Shown here: positions 1 through 6,889 of the stretch, piece after piece | Layout of the letters: every line of letters begins with the position of its first letter | Position numbering within the stretch: position 1 is the stretch's first letter | From: Spirochaetaceae bacterium | GTDB lineage: Bacteria; Spirochaetota; Spirochaetia; DSM-27196; SLAA01 | DNA: 6,905 nucleotides | NCBI GenBank assembly: GCA_003564775.1 | Contig: PXEI01000449.1 | Span: 1-6,905, forward strand | Direction of reading: 5' to 3' | Made by a program: the position numbers and the translations under genes | Notes under the pieces: model-generated | Database searches by the model: none | Told to the model about the DNA's origin: nothing | Seen by the model: only the letters and a program-made list of their open reading frames with translations

Positions 1-540
1 GAGGACCTGGGTGTTGTTCCGGACTCCGTACCGAGCGTGCTGTCTTCGTTAGGAATTCTCAGCTTGAAGCTTCCCCGTTGGACACGTGATTATGATCTGC
101 CTGATGAGCCCTTTATCTCACCACAGGACTATCCCTTCCTCTCGGTGTGTGCGCCATCGGTGCATGATACAAGCACGCTGAGAGAATGGTGGAATGTTGA
201 GATGTCCAAGGACGAGCGTTCCGCATTTTGGAAGCTTCTTGGGTACACCGGTGAAGCACCCAGTGAGTTTGATTCACAGACCGCATACAGAGTTATTCAA
301 GGCCTCCTTGCCACATCATCCGTGTTTTGCGTGTTTCAGCTGCAAGATCTATTTGCGCTCGAGCCCGAACTGTGTTTTACAGATCCGGCTCATGAGCGAG
401 TGAATATTCCCGGCACGGCCAATAGTGTTAACTGGAGTTATCGTATTCCGGAAAACCTGGAAGATATTTTGCGCCGGGAGAAGCTTAAGGTGAGTATCCG
501 GGAGCTCGCTGAGGAACGAAATAAAAGGAGTATTCTATGA
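1..540 (+). CDS. malQ: 4-alpha-glucanotransferase (GH77, amylomaltase family), 3' part only
   Basis: This is the C-terminal 179 residues of a GH77 4-alpha-glucanotransferase; the reading frame is open from base 1, so the gene starts upstream of the window. The family moves alpha-1,4-glucan segments between maltodextrins or glycogen-derived chains in the cytoplasm. The first four residues, EDLG, match the family motif whose Glu is the general acid/base. The VHDT motif places the third catalytic Asp at residue 56, which is 55 residues after that Glu, the same spacing as Glu340 and Asp395 of Thermus amylomaltase. NIPGT and NWSYR at about residues 135-148 match the C-terminal GH77 signature. The segments SVCAPSVHDTSTLREWW and FQLQDLFAL recall the plant DPE2-like branch, but from memory only. 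The nucleophile region is outside the window. The stop codon overlaps the start of the GH13 gene, so the two are probably translationally coupled. The gene symbol denotes the family, not a proven orthologue. Confidence 0.9.
   Translation, partial: EDLGVVPDSVPSVLSSLGILSLKLPRWTRDYDLPDEPFISPQDYPFLSVCAPSVHDTSTLREWWNVEMSKDERSAFWKLLGYTGEAPSEFDSQTAYRVIQGLLATSSVFCVFQLQDLFALEPELCFTDPAHERVNIPGTANSVNWSYRIPENLEDILRREKLKVSIRELAEERNKRSIL
526..530 (+). promoter_or_regulatory. Ribosome binding site of the GH13 gene
   Basis: AGGAG lies inside the last codons of the glucanotransferase gene, 6 bases before the ATG at 537. It is a strong Shine-Dalgarno match at good spacing, and it supports this start codon even though the ATG overlaps the upstream stop (ATGA). 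Confidence 0.85.
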
Positions 541-3500
541 AATCCAATTGTCCCCGACCTCTTGTACTGTACCCTGTTGGTTGTACTCTGCATGGGGACT
601 ACCCAGGACTGCAGCGACCCATGCACGGTGCTCGTGAGTTTCACGTCTCGGCAACGGCTCGAAAGCGCTATGGCTTTGACAAGGGCATATTTAGCCTCAG
701 TGGCAACGTCATATTTGCAGATTTTCGCGCAGCCCGCGAGTTCTCTTACCTTATCAACAAACAACGAGATCTTGTACACCATCCTGAACAAGCAGTGCGC
801 ACCGGCGATATTAACGCTATGGCGCTGATTGACGAGATTCTTCATTACGTTACGGTGCAGTACCGGGAGCAGCATGGGGTTGAAATTTTTACCCAGTTGC
901 ACGGTCGCCTTGTAGAAAAACTTGGCAACTCCAAAGTGGAGACCTTACTTACCCGATTTATCGAGCAGTTTCCCCCGTTGGCGGTTTTCCATGGTGAGAT
1001 GTCACCTGCCGAGTATCTTACCTCGCAACCCGAGCCCGGCTTAGCTGGACGTGAGCTGGCGCTTGAGGAGTTGCTCATGCTCTGGGTCGCCAACATGAAT
1101 CCTGCTTTTGCCCCCTTCGGTGAACTGTTTGACGACACCGAGCTTAAGAAGGACGGGGTTTACGACGCTGCAATTAACGAGGTTAACGCCTTTTTTGGCG
1201 AGCAACCCACCTTTGGCCCGGACGAGGAATCCTTAACCGAGATGCTCCGCGCACCGGCCCGAGAGTTTCCCGACTCATTAGAGGATCAGCTTGCCTATAT
1301 TCGTCGCAAATGGGGCTCGGTACTCGGGCGCTTTCTCTTCAGGCTGCTACGTAGTCTTGACGTTATGCATGAAGAACAACGAATGCGCGGTTTCTCACCT
1401 GGCACGCTAACTCCTTACGACTATCACGGATCCGGGACCGCGGAAGAGGTTGAACGCTTCAGTCCGGACAAGGACTGGATGCCCAGTGTTGTTCTGCTTG
1501 CCAAGAGCACCCTTGTCTGGCTGGATCAACTTTCGCGGAGTTACCAAAGAGATATTCGAACTCTTGACCAGATTCCTGACGAGGAGCTAGATGTACTTGC
1601 GTCACGCGGGTTTACCGGCATTTGGCTTATTGGGCTTTGGGAGAGAAGTCAGGCATCCAAAAAGGTCAAACAAATGTGTGGAAACCCCGAGGCCGAGGCC
1701 TCGGCGTACTCTTTGTGGAACTACGAGATTGCCAACGAGCTTGGCGGTTGGGAAGCCCTTACCAACCTCCGTGTTCGTTGCGAACGCCGTGGGATGCGTC
1801 TTGCAAGCGACATGGTGCCGAATCATACCGGAATTGATTCCGATTGGGTGCACAAACATCCGGACTGGTTTGTCCAGCTTGATAGTCCTCCATTTCCCAG
1901 CTACAGTTTCAATGGCGAAAACCTCTCAAGCCAGCCAGGCGTCGGGATCTATCTTGAGGATCATTACTACGATCGCACAGATGCCTCTGTGGTTTTCAAA
2001 CGAATTGAGTTCGACGGCGGAAAGGACCGTTACATATATCATGGTAATGATGGAACGCACATGCCATGGAACGATACCGCTCAGCTTAATTTTCTGAACG
2101 CCGAGGTGCGTGAAGCGGTTATTCAAACCGTGTTACATGTAGCCCGTAACTTCTCAATCATCAGATTCGATGCCGCGATGACTCTGGCAAAGCGCCATTT
2201 TCAACGACTTTGGTTTCCGCAACCGGGAAGCGGTGGCGACATTCCGACTCGCGCAGAGTATGGCCTCACGGCCGAGCAGTTTGATGAGGCAATGCCGGAA
2301 GAGTTCTGGCGCGAAGTTGTAGACCGCGTTGCGGCCGAGGTGCCTGATACCCTGCTGCTGGCGGAAGCCTTCTGGATGATGGAAGGATACTTTGTGCGCA
2401 CCTTGGGAATGCATAGGGTCTACAACAGTGCCTTCATGAACATGCTCAAGATGGAAGAGAACGCAAAATATCGGCGAACAATCAAGAACACTATTGAGTT
2501 TGACAAAGACATACTGAAACGGTTTGTGAACTTCATGAACAATCCCGATGAAGACACCGCAATTGAGCAGTTTGGAGACGGTGACAAGTACTTTGGCGTG
2601 TGTACGCTTATGGTAACCATGCCGGGGCTTCCAATGATTGGGCATGGCCAAGTTGAGGGGTTTAAGGAGAAATACGGGATGGAGTATAGACGCGCCTACT
2701 GGGATGAGACACCAAGTCTCAGTCTGGTTGAGCGTCACGAACACGAAATATTCCCACTCATGAAACGTAGGCGCCTGTTTTCAGAGGTGGAAAACTTCTT
2801 CCTCTTTGATCTCTACGACCAGCACGGGAACATAAACGAGAACGTTTTCGCATACAGTAACAAGGCTGGCTCTGATCGTGCATTGATATTCTACAACAAC
2901 AGTTTTGAGCAGGCTAAGGGCTGGATAAAAGACTCCGCAGGTTATGTTGAAAAGACCGGAAACGGATCCAAAGAACATCGACGCGAGGGGCTGGGCACGG
3001 TGCTTGGCTTGACCAACAGCCACAAACACTATCTCATCATGCGTGAACAACGCAGCGGGCTTTGGTTCATTCGGAATAGTCGCGATATCTGGGAAGGAGG
3101 CCTTTACGTAGCACTTCGGGGCTATGAGTCGCAGGTCTTCGTTGATATCTATGAAGTCGCAGACAGTGAGTTTTCCTACTACGCCCAGTTGGTAGATTCC
3201 TTAGGCGGAGCCGGTGTGCCCGATATTGATGAGGCACTCAAGGACGTATTCTTCAAACCCGTGTATGACCTGTTCTTTCGGGTACTCAACTCCTCAAGTA
3301 AACATGAAATTGAGTCCGAGCTAACTGGAGCATCCCCCGCTGGAACTGTGGATCAAGAAATGCTGGCGGTCGCCTACGAGCAACTCCTGCATACAACGCG
3401 TGAGCACTGCAGAGGTGAGGGTGATGTCGAGGCAGCCTTGCGCATGTTCCGATTGAGGCTACAAGCACTGCTCTCGTTACGATATCAGTCCCTTGAACCA

Positions 3501-4235
3501 CCTGCCAAACAGGCAAAACTCTACCGAGCTGCCTTTGCTCAGCTGCTGACAAAGATCAGCAGTAGCTCGATCTTGCGACATGCGTTGCTCGCATACGTCA
3601 CGATCAGTCCGGTGGAGATAGCACTCTACTCGGCCGAACAACCTTCACAGTTTTCAAGCGGCGAAGGCCCCTCACGAGATCTACGACTTATCAAGAAGGT
3701 GAGATCGCTCATTCCCGACCTGGAACTTCGCGAACTGTCAGGGCATGACTGGGATCAACTGGTAGAGCTGGTCACAACCTACGATACTTGGCACCAGAGT
3801 ATGCTTGCTGGAAAAAAGGCTGCCGCTGAAACCCTGCAAGATCTGTTGGGTCACTCCGAGGTTGCCGCGTACCTTGAGTTACATACCTACCAGGGACACG
3901 TATGGTTCAACCGTGAAAAGTTTCAGTCATTCTGTGATGCCTTTGAAGCGGTTGCCATTCTTGAGTACACCAGGATGAGGCTTGAGCCGAACACCAGTGG
4001 CGCGAAAGCGGCAGCCGGGATCTGCAGTGCCTACGAGCTTGTTGAGACCTGGCGTCTCGCGGCCGAGCGCAGCAGGTATCAGGTGCCGCCGCTTCTCGAA
4101 GAAGTCGCGATCCTGAATGGTGACGGCCAGGTTTCTGCCAAAGAACCCACGCAAAAGTCCGGTGGCAAAGTGTCGGGAAAGCCAGCCAGTAAAGCGGGTC
4201 CTAAATCCGGTGGCAAATCCGGCGGAGAAACGTAG
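537..4235 (+). CDS. Very large alpha-amylase-superfamily (GH13) protein of unassigned specificity
   Basis: This 1232-residue protein has a GH13 (beta/alpha)8 catalytic region at roughly residues 345-745. Region I is DMVPNH (Asp425, His430). A WNDTAQLNFLN segment lies at 511-521. Region II is RFDAA, with predicted nucleophile Asp545. Region III is LLAEAFW, with predicted acid/base Glu610. Region IV is NNPDED, with transition-state Asp671; its usual His is Pro670. A probable beta-rich C domain follows (about 750-870). Residues 1-330 and about 880-1195 look mainly helical and match no domain I know. The tail (about 1199-1232) is rich in Lys, Gly and Ser. No signal peptide or membrane segment is seen, so it is probably cytoplasmic. 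The all-catalytic-acid set suggests an active alpha-glucan hydrolase or transferase; the exact reaction cannot be read from sequence. The 4-bp overlap with the GH77 gene implies a shared role in glycogen or maltodextrin turnover. Typical amylases are about half this size. Confidence 0.88.
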   Translation: MKSNCPRPLVLYPVGCTLHGDYPGLQRPMHGAREFHVSATARKRYGFDKGIFSLSGNVIFADFRAAREFSYLINKQRDLVHHPEQAVRTGDINAMALIDEILHYVTVQYREQHGVEIFTQLHGRLVEKLGNSKVETLLTRFIEQFPPLAVFHGEMSPAEYLTSQPEPGLAGRELALEELLMLWVANMNPAFAPFGELFDDTELKKDGVYDAAINEVNAFFGEQPTFGPDEESLTEMLRAPAREFPDSLEDQLAYIRRKWGSVLGRFLFRLLRSLDVMHEEQRMRGFSPGTLTPYDYHGSGTAEEVERFSPDKDWMPSVVLLAKSTLVWLDQLSRSYQRDIRTLDQIPDEELDVLASRGFTGIWLIGLWERSQASKKVKQMCGNPEAEASAYSLWNYEIANELGGWEALTNLRVRCERRGMRLASDMVPNHTGIDSDWVHKHPDWFVQLDSPPFPSYSFNGENLSSQPGVGIYLEDHYYDRTDASVVFKRIEFDGGKDRYIYHGNDGTHMPWNDTAQLNFLNAEVREAVIQTVLHVARNFSIIRFDAAMTLAKRHFQRLWFPQPGSGGDIPTRAEYGLTAEQFDEAMPEEFWREVVDRVAAEVPDTLLLAEAFWMMEGYFVRTLGMHRVYNSAFMNMLKMEENAKYRRTIKNTIEFDKDILKRFVNFMNNPDEDTAIEQFGDGDKYFGVCTLMVTMPGLPMIGHGQVEGFKEKYGMEYRRAYWDETPSLSLVERHEHEIFPLMKRRRLFSEVENFFLFDLYDQHGNINENVFAYSNKAGSDRALIFYNNSFEQAKGWIKDSAGYVEKTGNGSKEHRREGLGTVLGLTNSHKHYLIMREQRSGLWFIRNSRDIWEGGLYVALRGYESQVFVDIYEVADSEFSYYAQLVDSLGGAGVPDIDEALKDVFFKPVYDLFFRVLNSSSKHEIESELTGASPAGTVDQEMLAVAYEQLLHTTREHCRGEGDVEAALRMFRLRLQALLSLRYQSLEPPAKQAKLYRAAFAQLLTKISSSSILRHALLAYVTISPVEIALYSAEQPSQFSSGEGPSRDLRLIKKVRSLIPDLELRELSGHDWDQLVELVTTYDTWHQSMLAGKKAAAETLQDLLGHSEVAAYLELHTYQGHVWFNREKFQSFCDAFEAVAILEYTRMRLEPNTSGAKAAAGICSAYELVETWRLAAERSRYQVPPLLEEVAILNGDGQVSAKEPTQKSGGKVSGKPASKAGPKSGGKSGGET
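4155..4229 (+). repeat. Imperfect 12-bp (four-codon) repeats encoding a Lys-x-x-x tail
   Basis: At the end of the GH13 gene, lysine codons recur at every fourth position from residue 1207 to 1227. The tetrads are KSGG, KVSG, KPAS, KAGP, KSGG and KSGG. At DNA level the block AAGTCCGGTGGCAAA at 4155-4169 returns almost exactly at 4203-4217 and partly again just after it. The tail is basic, Gly/Ser/Pro-rich and presumably disordered. Confidence 0.75.
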
Positions 4236-4241
4236 ACCTTC

Positions 4242-5129
4242 ATGAGCACTGCTACTGTACTACCGGTCTGGGAAGAGCCGGTGCGCGTTCACACCTTTGA
4301 CGTAGGCCCGGACAACCGGGCCACCGCACCAGCTTTGGGCAGATACTTGCAGGAGGCGGCTTCGCGGCAAGCCGCCTCGCTCGGCTTTGGTTACGACAAC
4401 CTGGGAGAGAACGATCTATTCTGGGTATTGTCGAGGCTTGCGTTGGAGGTGTATCGGTACCCATTATGGAACGAGGAGTTGAGCATTTTCACCTGGCCCG
4501 CCGGGCTTGCACCACCCTACGCACTCAGAAGCTTTCGGTTGATCTCATCCTCAGGCGACATCGTCGCGGAGGCAGGGAGCGCCTGGCTAACCGTTGAGTC
4601 GGCCACCCGCCGACCTCGTAGGGTTGAGACCGTGGTAAATGCCAAGTTGTACGAAGATGCCGAACGTGTTCTGGCCGACCGTCTGACACGCATTCGGCTG
4701 CCAGCGAGCGAAATGCCAGCGAGCGAAACGCCAGCGAGCGAAACGCCAGCTGCCAGCGGAGAAACGGCTCAAAGTAGGGCTGGTGCCCCCACGGAAGCAT
4801 CTCCCCGGAAAAACGCCGCGGCCCAGGCCTGGGAAGAGACCCGTCGCGTGCGGCCAAGTGATCTTGATGGCCAGAATCACACCAATAACATGACCTACCT
4901 TGAGTGGATTCTTGACGGCTTTGATGGCCCTCAGCCAAGCGAGTTTGAGCTTAAGAGCTTCCGGATGAACTTTCTCAAAGAAACACACAATGGTGATCTT
5001 GTAGAGTTGAGGTATACGCCGCTCGAATCAACGGAAGATGAGACGCTTGGAATGGCCGGTATTGCGCTGCAGAACGGTGGCGGTCCGGTGCTTACTACCG
5101 AGCTCAAGTTTGTGCCCCGTCGTGACTAA
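4242..5129 (+). CDS. Acyl-ACP thioesterase (FatA/FatB-like, two hotdog domains)
   Basis: This 295-residue protein resembles the bacterial acyl-ACP thioesterase family (Pfam Acyl-ACP_TE), which hydrolyses acyl-ACP to free fatty acid and ACP in the cytoplasm. The N-terminal hotdog spans about residues 12-130 and includes GRYLQEAASRQAASLGFG and a FTWP segment. The C-terminal hotdog spans about 198-293 and carries the active-site stretch DLDGQNHTNNMTYLEW at 207-222. By alignment with plant FatB (Asp281, Asn283, His285, Glu319), the equivalents are Asp209, Gln211, His213 and Glu247; the His-to-Glu spacing of 34 is the same, and the plant Cys320 is Thr248. Gln in place of Asn, with Asn shifted next to His, is unusual. 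Residues about 150-198 form a Pro/Ala/Ser/Glu-rich linker with a tandem repeat, which makes the protein longer than the roughly 245-260 residues I expect. The start is 6 bp after the GH13 stop. The only Shine-Dalgarno candidate (GGAG, 4224-4227) is 14 bases away, so reinitiation after the upstream gene is likely. Confidence 0.87.
   Translation: MSTATVLPVWEEPVRVHTFDVGPDNRATAPALGRYLQEAASRQAASLGFGYDNLGENDLFWVLSRLALEVYRYPLWNEELSIFTWPAGLAPPYALRSFRLISSSGDIVAEAGSAWLTVESATRRPRRVETVVNAKLYEDAERVLADRLTRIRLPASEMPASETPASETPAASGETAQSRAGAPTEASPRKNAAAQAWEETRRVRPSDLDGQNHTNNMTYLEWILDGFDGPQPSEFELKSFRMNFLKETHNGDLVELRYTPLESTEDETLGMAGIALQNGGGPVLTTELKFVPRRD
4701..4766 (+). repeat. 15-bp in-frame tandem repeat in the thioesterase linker
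   Basis: Three adjacent copies of CCAGCGAGCGAAACG occupy 4701-4745; the first differs only by ATG for ACG at its end. A degenerate fourth copy with a 6-bp insertion runs to 4766. Each unit encodes Pro-Ala-Ser-Glu-(Thr/Met), residues 154-168, followed by PAASGET. Because the unit is five codons long, copy-number change would keep the reading frame. It lies between the two hotdog domains. Confidence 0.95.
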
Positions 5130-6781
5130 GGAACCTGGTGCTCGTAGATCTTTCGGGCCAGCGGCATACGCCGGCCAGTACCGAAGGCACGTGTAGATAC
5201 CTTGAGTACCGGCGGCGCCTGACGCCGCTTGTACTCTGACTGCCCAACCATTTTGAGTATCTCCGCAACGGTATTTGCCTGGAATCCTTCTGCAACAATC
5301 TGGTTGGCAGTCAGGTTGCGCAACAAGTATCGGGAGAGAATTTCATCAAGGATCTCGTAGGGAGGCAGCGAGTCTTCATCGCGCTGATCGGGACGCAGTT
5401 CGGCCGAAGGTGCCTTGGTGAGTATAGTTTTGGGGATGATCTCTTCATCTCTGTTTATGTAGGCCGCCAATGCGTACACCTCGGTCTTCAGCAGGTCACC
5501 AATTACCGCAAGGCTCCCAGCCATGTCTCCGTACAGAGTGCAGTAACCCACAGCCAGCTCACTTTTGTTTCCGGTTGTGACCACCAATGAACCGGTACGG
5601 TTGGAGTGCGCCATGAGTATTGTTCCACGAATGCGCGCTTGAATGTTTTCCTCGGCCATGCTGATGTTTTCTTCGGAGTACTCAGCGCCTAATGCAGTCA
5701 CGAACTGTGAAAGGATTGGCTGAATCGCAACCGTTTCATATGACATTCCAAGCTTCTTACACAACTGCTCAGAGTCGCTGATGCTCCCCTCCGATGAATA
5801 CTCCGAAGGCAACAGGAAGGCGTGCGTGTTCTCTACCCCCACCGCCTTGGCTGAAAGGTAGGCTACCACGGCAGAGTCAATTCCGCCGGAGAGCCCAAAG
5901 TGGACCTTCGTAAAGCCGGTTTTGCGCAGGTAGTCGCGTATTCCAAGGCACAAGGCGGCCTCAATCTCCGCGTATCTCTCCAGGTGTTCGTGTACGGCTG
6001 GGAGAGACTCGACACCGGCAAGGTCTACAACCTCAAGGGACTCCTCAAAGGCCGCCCCACGGTACACCACGGTGCCGTCCTGAGAAGAAACCATGGAGCG
6101 TCCGTCAAAGATAAGATTATCGTTTCCGCCGACCATGTTCACGTACACTACCTGTGCGCCTGATGATCTGCCAATCTGGTTGAGAATAGCGGTGCGCACC
6201 GCGGCCTTTCCGGCATAGTACGGCGAGGCTGAGGGTGCCAGAATAAGGTCGGCACCTTGGTCCAGAAGATCACGCACCGGATCTATAGGGTACCGTGTTC
6301 CTGGACTTGGCTCGGTCTCCCACCAGAGATCCTCGCAGATTGAGATACCTATACATCGCCCCCTAAACTCAAACACCGACCGTGTTGTGGCAGGTTCAAA
6401 GTAGCGGGCCTCGTCGAACACATCGTAGGTAGGTAACAAGGTTTTGGCCTGGGTATGAATGAGCTCACCCTCATACAGAACGGCAACGCTGTTGGTGAGG
6501 GCCTTCCCAGCTGGAGCGGGATTTCTGTCAACGTAACCCACAACCGCAGCAATGCCTGCAGGCATACTGCGCTGGAGGGTTCTGATTGCGCGCCGGCTTT
6601 CCTCGACAAAGGTATCGTAGTCAAGCAAGTCCATGGGCGGATATCCGCATAACGCAAACTCAGGAAAGACAATCATTTCTGCACCGCCAAGAAGGGCGTC
6701 ATTCATTGCCTTCAGCATCTTGGCGTTGTTGCCGGTAAAGTCACCAATGACGGGATTCATCTGCGTAACTGCAAGCTTCAA
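5126..6781 (-). CDS. nadE: Glutamine-dependent NAD+ synthetase
   Basis: This 551-residue enzyme performs the last step of NAD+ synthesis: deamido-NAD+ + ATP + glutamine give NAD+ + AMP + PPi + glutamate, in the cytoplasm. The N-terminal nitrilase-type glutaminase domain (about 1-265) has its catalytic triad at Glu41 (FPEFALCGYPP), Lys113 (TQAKTLLPTY) and Cys149 (ISICEDLW). The C-terminal synthetase domain has the ATP PP-loop SGGIDS at 298-303, TTGNKSE at 402-408, LYGDMAG at 416-422, APSAELRP at 457-464 and KRRQAPP at 518-524. All expected motifs are intact, and the length is usual for the short bacterial two-domain type. I chose the TTG at 6781-6779: AGAGGAG sits 7 bases before it and MKLAVTQMNPVIGDF is the normal family start. 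An in-frame ATG at 6898 would add 39 unrelated residues. The gene converges on the thioesterase gene, with overlapping stop codons. Confidence 0.96.
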   Translation of the reverse strand: MKLAVTQMNPVIGDFTGNNAKMLKAMNDALLGGAEMIVFPEFALCGYPPMDLLDYDTFVEESRRAIRTLQRSMPAGIAAVVGYVDRNPAPAGKALTNSVAVLYEGELIHTQAKTLLPTYDVFDEARYFEPATTRSVFEFRGRCIGISICEDLWWETEPSPGTRYPIDPVRDLLDQGADLILAPSASPYYAGKAAVRTAILNQIGRSSGAQVVYVNMVGGNDNLIFDGRSMVSSQDGTVVYRGAAFEESLEVVDLAGVESLPAVHEHLERYAEIEAALCLGIRDYLRKTGFTKVHFGLSGGIDSAVVAYLSAKAVGVENTHAFLLPSEYSSEGSISDSEQLCKKLGMSYETVAIQPILSQFVTALGAEYSEENISMAEENIQARIRGTILMAHSNRTGSLVVTTGNKSELAVGYCTLYGDMAGSLAVIGDLLKTEVYALAAYINRDEEIIPKTILTKAPSAELRPDQRDEDSLPPYEILDEILSRYLLRNLTANQIVAEGFQANTVAEILKMVGQSEYKRRQAPPVLKVSTRAFGTGRRMPLARKIYEHQVP

Positions 6782-6788
6782 AGGAACT

Positions 6789-6795
6789 CTCCTCT
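6789..6795 (-). promoter_or_regulatory. Ribosome binding site that fixes the nadE TTG start
   Basis: On the - strand AGAGGAG lies 7 bases before the TTG at 6781. This is a near-perfect Shine-Dalgarno sequence and spacing, and it decides the start against the upstream in-frame ATG at 6898, which has no visible site within the few bases available. Confidence 0.85.
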
Positions 6796-6883
6796 GCCGG
6801 AAATCTAGACGTGCTGTTGCGTGGTGTATACGTGACGTACCGGTTCGTAACTCATCGTCTTGACCGCGTACATCGCCACTGCT

Positions 6884-6889
6884 ACTATA
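6884..6889 (-). promoter_or_regulatory. Possible -10 element upstream of nadE
   Basis: TATAGT on the - strand matches the bacterial -10 consensus at five of six positions and lies about 100 bases before the nadE start. The matching -35 would fall at or beyond the window edge, so this cannot be confirmed. The rest of the leader (6796-6883) shows no clear terminator, riboswitch or operator by eye. Confidence 0.25.

Noticed and set aside
438..902. A 154-codon open frame on the - strand across the GH77/GH13 junction
   Set aside because: It overlaps two well-supported genes and the GH13 ribosome binding site, and its product looks like random translation.
1693..1704. Perfect 12-bp palindrome CCGAGGCCTCGG
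   Set aside because: It lies inside GH13 coding sequence encoding Glu/Ala/Ser residues in a stretch that looks family-typical, has no partner sites nearby, and is probably due to codon choice.
2154..2744. A 196-codon open frame on the - strand inside the GH13 gene
   Set aside because: It lies opposite conserved GH13 catalytic regions II to IV, its translation resembles no family I know, and I see no convincing start context. It is a shadow of the real gene.
4587..4988. An antisense open frame with an apparent Ala-Arg-Trp-x-Phe repeat
   Set aside because: The repeat is only the reverse reading of the 15-bp tandem repeat in the thioesterase gene.
5155..5178. GGCC...GGCC hairpin-like sequence shortly after the thioesterase stop
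   Set aside because: The stem needs a 3-base bulge, has no following T-run, and lies within the conserved C-terminal coding region of nadE, so I do not call it a terminator.
6796..6883. Search for a riboswitch or repressor site in the nadE leader
   Set aside because: No clear stem-loop series, direct repeat or known NAD-related regulatory sequence could be supported by eye, and the leader is cut by the window end.
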